DNA of 11,181 nucleotides from UBA647 sp964400545 (lineage in GTDB: Bacteria > Acidobacteriota > Aminicenantia > UBA2199): positions 1 through 11,181 of the forward strand of contig CAYNUG010000069.1 in NCBI GenBank assembly GCA_964400545.1, read 5' to 3'. This document shows positions 7,662 to 11,181 of the stretch, one piece after another (the stretch's first letter is position 1; each line of letters begins with the position of its first letter). The notes beneath the pieces are model-generated. The model saw only the letters and a program-made list of their open reading frames with translations. It was not told where the DNA came from and made no database searches. Position numbers and translations under genes: made by a program.

Positions 7662-7667
7662 CATCTT

Positions 7668-8399
7668 TTGAAAGACGGTCTTGAACTATTATATAAACTT
7701 CAACAATTTGACGACAAGGTAACAGAAACGAACACCAGGATTGCTGAGATTCCGGAAACCATAGAATCTCTTGAACAGGACAGGGACAGCAAAAAAGATA
7801 TTGTTAATAAATCAAAGAAAAAGATGGATGACAATCTCAAAGTGCGTGAAAACCTGGAAAGAGAGATACTTCTGATAAAAGAAAAAATATCAAAGCACAG
7901 AGAGCAATTAAATAAGTCAACAACCAATAAAGAATATCAGGGTTTCATTTCAGAAGTGAAGTTTGAAGAGAATAAGATCCTCGAGATCGAAGAGAAGATC
8001 ATTGAAGAGATGCTTAAATCAGATGAAATAATGGATGAGGTCAGAAAGAGTGAAGCGGAATTCCTTAAGATCTCAGAAGATTACAACAAACGGATCGAAG
8101 ATCTGAAACAGAATCTTCAATATTATAAAGATAAACTGGTCGAAGAACAGAATCAGAAATTGGAATTGAGGAAAACGGTCTCGGCAAATTTGCTTCAGAT
8201 CTACGACAAATTAATAAAGAACAGGGACGGCAAAGCTATTTCATTTGTTGAAACAAATTTCTGTGGAATATGTAATGTAAAGATTCGTCCTCAGAGATTA
8301 AGTGAATTGATCTCCACCAAAGATATTTTCATTTGTGAGAATTGCGGAAGGATCTTATACAAAGAAATAGAAGAGAAAGAAAAAACAGATAACGATTGA
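7668..8399 (+). CDS. Coiled-coil zinc-ribbon protein, COG1579/DUF164 family
   Basis: This 243-residue protein has a long charged helical region (about residues 10-175, predicted antiparallel coiled coil) and a C-terminal four-cysteine zinc ribbon with Cys199/Cys202 (FCGIC) and Cys223/Cys226 (FICENCGRILY). The segment TTNKEYQGF (85-93) matches the conserved loop of COG1579 proteins between the two helices. Family members are small cytoplasmic proteins annotated as nucleic-acid binding. Studied relatives include Helicobacter HP0958 and Chlamydia CdsZ (CT398), linked to flagellar/RpoN and secretion functions, but there is no general function and none can be inferred here. The start is TTG with AGGAG 6 bases upstream. 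It follows a tRNA by 20 bases and probably shares its transcript. 121 bases separate it from the transketolase genes, with a possible promoter between. Confidence 0.88.
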   Translation: MKDGLELLYKLQQFDDKVTETNTRIAEIPETIESLEQDRDSKKDIVNKSKKKMDDNLKVRENLEREILLIKEKISKHREQLNKSTTNKEYQGFISEVKFEENKILEIEEKIIEEMLKSDEIMDEVRKSEAEFLKISEDYNKRIEDLKQNLQYYKDKLVEEQNQKLELRKTVSANLLQIYDKLIKNRDGKAISFVETNFCGICNVKIRPQRLSELISTKDIFICENCGRILYKEIEEKEKTDND

Positions 8400-8463
8400 C
8401 CACACTTTCGGTAGAATTTTCCTCCCGATCTTATTTTTCCTATATCAAACTAATTAATTTTTG

Positions 8464-8472
8464 TGGTAAAAT
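8464..8472 (+). promoter_or_regulatory. Possible extended -10 promoter before the transketolase genes
   Basis: TGGTAAAAT is an extended -10 element (TG, one base, then TAAAAT with 5 of 6 matches to TATAAT). No good -35 box lies 16-18 bases upstream, as expected for extended -10 promoters but also a reason for caution. Transcription would start near 8479, giving a leader of about 41 bases that begins just before the hairpin arms. Confidence 0.4.
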
Positions 8473-8483
8473 ACTTTTAAGAA

Positions 8484-8513
8484 CAGCAGAAGTTCCTCCT
8501 GCTGCAACAGGAG
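8484..8513 (+). promoter_or_regulatory. Mutually exclusive hairpins over the transketolase ribosome binding site
   Basis: CAGCAG (8484-8489) can pair with CTGCTG (8499-8504). Alternatively CTCCTG (8496-8501) can pair with CAGGAG (8508-8513), which contains the ribosome binding site, 7 bases before the ATG at 8521. The two stems share bases 8499-8501 and loop positions and cannot form together, so one would hide the ribosome binding site and the other would leave it free. Both are 6-bp stems. Regulation is inferred, not shown. Confidence 0.45.
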
Positions 8514-8520
8514 ATTCTTT

Positions 8521-9345
8521 ATGAAGAACAAGAACTATGAATTTCTAAAAGAAACGGCAAAGAACATAAGGATACATATTGTCAAAATGATCTCTTCGGC
8601 AGGCTCTGGCCACCCGGGAGGATCTCTATCTATTGCAGATATCGTAGCCTTTCTTTTTTTCGACGAAATGAACTTTGATCCAAAAAATCCAAATGATCCC
8701 GAAAGAGACAGATTTATACTTTCAAAAGGACATGCAGCGCCGGTTCTATATGCCGCACTTGCTATGAAAGGCTTTTTCCCAGAATCAGATCTTGCATCTT
8801 TAAGAAGTGTCAATTCTCATCTTCAGGGTCATCCTCACCGACTTGATACTCCCGGAGTTGAAGCTTCCACCGGATCTCTCGGACAGGGGTTTTCTATGGC
8901 TTCTGGAATGGCTATAGGGAACAGATTGAGCGGATCAGGATCAAACGTATACACTATAATTGGAGATGGAGAATCGCAGGAGGGGCAGATATGGGAAACA
9001 GCCATGGCTGCCGGTTTCAGAGGTCTGTCTAATTTATGTGCATTTCTTGATTACAATAATCAGCAGATAGACGGCTATGTTTCTGAAATCAAAGATATCT
9101 TCCCTGTAAGAGAAAAATGGGAAGCGTTCAATTGGAATGTAATAGAAATAGATGGGCATGATTTTGAGCAGATTGAGAAGGCAGTATCGGATTTCAAAAA
9201 TGAAAAAAATAAACCAACTATGATAATTGCAAAAACTACCAAAGGCAAAGGAGTCTCATTTATGGAAAACAACCTTGCATTTCACGGTTCGGCACCAAAT
9301 GCCGAAGAACTCGAAACGGCAATTAAGGAGTTGAAAAATGGCTAA
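8521..9345 (+). CDS. Transketolase, N-terminal (TPP-binding) subunit of a split enzyme
   Basis: This 274-residue protein corresponds to the pyrophosphate-binding half of transketolase, which moves two-carbon ketol units between sugar phosphates in the non-oxidative pentose phosphate pathway using thiamine diphosphate. Visible motifs are GHPGGSLS (30-37, His31), SKGHAAPVLYAAL (from 68, His71), the GSLGQG loop (118-123) and the TPP/Mg motif GDGESQEG...NN (148-180) that binds the diphosphate and metal. It ends after KELKNG, the normal end of split N-terminal subunits, so it is not a truncated full-length gene. The ATG has AGGAG 7 bases upstream. Its stop overlaps the next gene by 8 bases, implying translational coupling of the two halves in equal amounts. 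Split transketolases are widespread in archaea, Thermotogae and many anaerobic bacteria. Confidence 0.93.
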   Translation: MKNKNYEFLKETAKNIRIHIVKMISSAGSGHPGGSLSIADIVAFLFFDEMNFDPKNPNDPERDRFILSKGHAAPVLYAALAMKGFFPESDLASLRSVNSHLQGHPHRLDTPGVEASTGSLGQGFSMASGMAIGNRLSGSGSNVYTIIGDGESQEGQIWETAMAAGFRGLSNLCAFLDYNNQQIDGYVSEIKDIFPVREKWEAFNWNVIEIDGHDFEQIEKAVSDFKNEKNKPTMIIAKTTKGKGVSFMENNLAFHGSAPNAEELETAIKELKNG

Positions 9346-10270
9346 AGAAAGTCTCCGCGGTCAATATGGGAAATCACTTATTGAGTTGGGTTCGAAAGAT
9401 CACAATATAGTCGTACTTGATGCAGATCTGGCAAAATCGACAAAAACACTTGGTTTCGGGAAGGAGTTTATCAACAGGTTCTTTGATATGGGTCTTTCAG
9501 AACAGGATATGATATCGACGGCTGCAGGGATCGCACTTACCGGAAAAACTGTTTTTGCTTCAAGCTTCTCTGTTTTTCTGACCGGACGAGTTTTTGATCA
9601 GGTAAGACAATCCGTTTGTTACAATAATGCAAATGTAAAACTCGTTGCAACTCATTCCGGACTTGGAGTTGGAGAGGATGGTGCCACCCATCAGTCCCTT
9701 GAGGATATTGCTCTGATGAGATCACTTCCAAATATGCGGGTGATAGTACCTGCCGATTCAATAGAGACGAAAAAAGTGATCGAATATGTTTCAAGAGAAT
9801 CCGGACCTTTTTATGTGAGACTTATAAGGGGTGAACTCCCTGTTGTACATAACAAAGATCATGTTTATGAACCGGGAAAAGCGGATATCCTTACAGATGG
9901 AGACGATCTTGTGATATTTGCTATTGGATCAATGGTCAATAAGGCTCTAGATGCATCAGCAAAATTAAAACATCTCTCACTTGGTGCTTCGGTTGTCAAT
10001 CTTTCATCTATAAAGCCAATGGATGAAGATACCGTTGTCTCGCTGGCACGCAAGACCAGACATGTCATTACCATTGAAGACCATTCTGTCTATGGAGGAA
10101 TGGGTTCTTCTGTTGCAGAAGTACTCTCACAAAAATTTCCTGTAAAAATGAAGATAATAGGTGTTGAAAATAGTTTTGGAAGATCAGGGAAACCTGAAGA
10201 ACTTTATGATTTCTTTCAACTTACACCTGAAAGGATAGTTAAAGAAGCAAAGATAATTCTTGGAAAATAA
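9338..10270 (+). CDS. Transketolase, C-terminal (pyrimidine-binding) subunit of a split enzyme
   Basis: This 310-residue protein contains the pyrimidine-binding and C-terminal domains that complete the active site with the preceding subunit. The catalytic glutamate that activates the cofactor is Glu55 in GLSEQDM. The substrate/cofactor loop reads THSGLGVGEDGATHQ (105-119) followed by LRSLPNMRV-like sequence, and GPFYVRLIRGELP (156-168) carries arginines for phosphate binding. A Rossmann-like C-terminal domain starts near residue 185 (DDLVIFAIGSM). DXP synthase is less likely because those proteins are single chains of about 620 residues. AAGGAG lies 7 bases before the ATG, inside the upstream gene. 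The TAA is followed without any gap by the ATG of ftsE. Confidence 0.93.
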   Translation: MAKESLRGQYGKSLIELGSKDHNIVVLDADLAKSTKTLGFGKEFINRFFDMGLSEQDMISTAAGIALTGKTVFASSFSVFLTGRVFDQVRQSVCYNNANVKLVATHSGLGVGEDGATHQSLEDIALMRSLPNMRVIVPADSIETKKVIEYVSRESGPFYVRLIRGELPVVHNKDHVYEPGKADILTDGDDLVIFAIGSMVNKALDASAKLKHLSLGASVVNLSSIKPMDEDTVVSLARKTRHVITIEDHSVYGGMGSSVAEVLSQKFPVKMKIIGVENSFGRSGKPEELYDFFQLTPERIVKEAKIILGK

Positions 10271-10948
10271 ATGATAGAATTCTATCACGTATACAAACAA
10301 TATGTTAAGAATCAATTCGCTATTTCAGATGTAAGCATCTCAATAGAAAGAGGAGAATTTATTTTCTTAACAGGTGCTTCAGGAGCTGGAAAATCAACAT
10401 TTCTTAAATTAATTTATAAGGAGGAGATTCCCTCGAGAGGTCAGATCCTTATTGATTCAATGAACCTTAATCTACTTCCCGACAAAAAACTTTACAAGCT
10501 AAGGAGAGATATCGGAATCGTTTTCCAGGATTTCAAATTACTGGAGAACAGAACAATATATGAGAATGTAGCGATCCCCCTGGTTGCGCGGAATGAAAGG
10601 AAATCAATAATTGATAAAATGGTAATAAACGCTCTCACTCTTGTCGGACTTACTCACAGAAGAAACTATTTGCCCACTCATGTATCAGGAGGAGAACAGC
10701 AACGTGTTGCTATTGCACGTGCGATAGTTGGAAATCCAAAGATAATAATTGCAGATGAACCCACAGGCAATCTTGACACGGAACTGTCAATAAATATCAT
10801 TAAAATTTTTGAAAGAATAAATATCAATGGAATAACAGTTCTTATTGCTACACATGACAACAATATCCTGAAACTCTTTCCGAAAAGGATCGTACGTCTG
10901 GATAAAGGTATGCTTATTTCAGATATGGTCGATGGCGGGACATCATGA
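10271..10948 (+). CDS. ftsE: Cell division ATP-binding protein FtsE
   Basis: This 225-residue ABC ATPase pairs with the membrane protein FtsX. The FtsEX complex transmits ATP hydrolysis at the division site or lateral wall to periplasmic peptidoglycan hydrolases or their activators. The Walker A is GASGAGKST (35-43), the Q-loop is VFQDFKLLENRTIYENV (Gln86, the FtsE-typical form), the signature is VSGGEQQRVAIAR (138-150), the Walker B is IIIADEPTGNLD (Glu163), and the switch His195 is in ATHD. FtsE is chosen over LolD-type ATPases from the QDFKLL motif and from ftsX next door. The ATG abuts the stop of the transketolase gene (TAAATG) and only a weak GGA lies upstream, so translation probably depends on re-initiation. 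The stop overlaps ftsX by 4 bases (ATGA). Confidence 0.93.
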   Translation: MIEFYHVYKQYVKNQFAISDVSISIERGEFIFLTGASGAGKSTFLKLIYKEEIPSRGQILIDSMNLNLLPDKKLYKLRRDIGIVFQDFKLLENRTIYENVAIPLVARNERKSIIDKMVINALTLVGLTHRRNYLPTHVSGGEQQRVAIARAIVGNPKIIIADEPTGNLDTELSINIIKIFERININGITVLIATHDNNILKLFPKRIVRLDKGMLISDMVDGGTS

Positions 10949-11181
10949 ATCTATTAAAAACAGCTATTATCAATTCCATTAAAAATATTTTAAGAAATAA
11001 GATCATCAACATATTATCCTTGGGAATCATAGCTTTTACACTTCTTATTTTCGGAATTTTCAATTACCTGTCAATGAATATTGAAAATTTTACTCAAAAT
11101 TTTTCAAAGAATATAGTTGCAATATTTTATTTTAATGAAGGTGTGGACAAAAAAGTTATTGATAACCTTACAGAAAGACTT
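10945..11181 (+). CDS. ftsX: Cell division permease-like protein FtsX, 3'-truncated by window edge
   Basis: The first 79 codons are in the window and the frame is open to the edge. The ATG overlaps the ftsE stop as ATGA. The N-terminus MNLLKTAIINSIKNIL is a short cytoplasmic basic helix, followed by one hydrophobic membrane segment (about residues 20-41, IINILSLGIIAFTLLIFGIF) and then the start of the extracytoplasmic domain with NIVAIFYFNEGVDKKVIDNL. The last segment corresponds to the usual FtsX strand where most relatives read 'xxVFL'. The order FtsE-FtsX is the standard one. FtsX is predicted to have four membrane segments in total; only the first is present here. Confidence 0.88.
   Translation, partial: MNLLKTAIINSIKNILRNKIINILSLGIIAFTLLIFGIFNYLSMNIENFTQNFSKNIVAIFYFNEGVDKKVIDNLTERL

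Noticed and set aside
7648..7662. Intrinsic terminator after the tRNA (six T residues)
   Set aside because: No separate hairpin precedes the T-run, and the ribosome binding site of the next gene follows at once.
8400..8520. RNase P RNA or leader peptide between the COG1579 and transketolase genes
   Set aside because: rnpB is sometimes near COG1579 genes, but the gap is only 121 bases, has none of its conserved core, and contains no ATG-started leader ORF.
9330..9345. Frameshift splitting one transketolase gene
   Set aside because: Each half has its own ribosome binding site, start and normal family boundaries, and split transketolases with short overlaps are common.

Overview
The window is an AT-rich stretch (roughly 37-40% GC by eye) of what looks like a bacterial chromosome. 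All protein genes except one belong to conserved housekeeping families. The topoisomerase pair (parE then parC on the minus strand) has the sequence character of the Bacteroidetes/Chlorobi type of topoisomerase IV, for example HPHGDASIGDA, AAPRYIEARLSKFAL and TANPNGEAEKV in ParC and TEGDSASGSITKSRD in ParE. Most starts nevertheless have clear AGGAG-type ribosome binding sites, which true Bacteroidota generally lack. Together with a tricorn-type protease and a split transketolase this suggests a lineage of, or close to, the FCB superphylum outside Bacteroidota proper (Delongbacteria- or Cloacimonadota-like). This placement is inference, not a measurement.

Layout. Bases 2-2623 (+) are the 3' part of a large secreted-type tricorn-like S41 protease whose beginning lies outside the window. 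It ends in a strong intrinsic terminator (2635-2666). A 170-base AT-rich gap without genes follows, and then, convergent to the protease, the 3' end of a two-gene minus-strand operon: parE (7269 to 5416) followed after 19 bases by parC (5396 to 2838). A sigma70-like promoter for this operon is visible at 7303-7331.

Bases 7270-7574 form a divergent intergenic region. Besides the parE promoter and a probable tRNA promoter it holds six copies of a TGTCATT/AATGACA word, two in one orientation and four in the other, spaced 21-22 bp within each group. This is the least explained feature of the window. To its right on the plus strand come a tRNA with anticodon CAT (7575-7647), a coiled-coil/zinc-ribbon protein of the COG1579 (DUF164) family starting at TTG only 20 bases after the tRNA, then the two halves of a split transketolase (8-bp overlap), ftsE (its ATG directly abuts the preceding stop) and the start of ftsX (ATGA overlap), which runs off the right edge.

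Functionally the window combines chromosome decatenation (ParE/ParC, ATP-driven type II topoisomerase), non-oxidative pentose phosphate carbon shuffling (transketolase), division/peptidoglycan-hydrolase control (FtsEX) and peptide degradation (tricorn-like protease). The transketolase-FtsEX genes are packed as one translationally coupled unit. I see no phage, insertion sequence, CRISPR array or defence system. The points worth a second look are regulatory: the phased repeat array, a possible ribosome-binding-site hairpin switch ahead of the transketolase, and the tRNA-mRNA junction.
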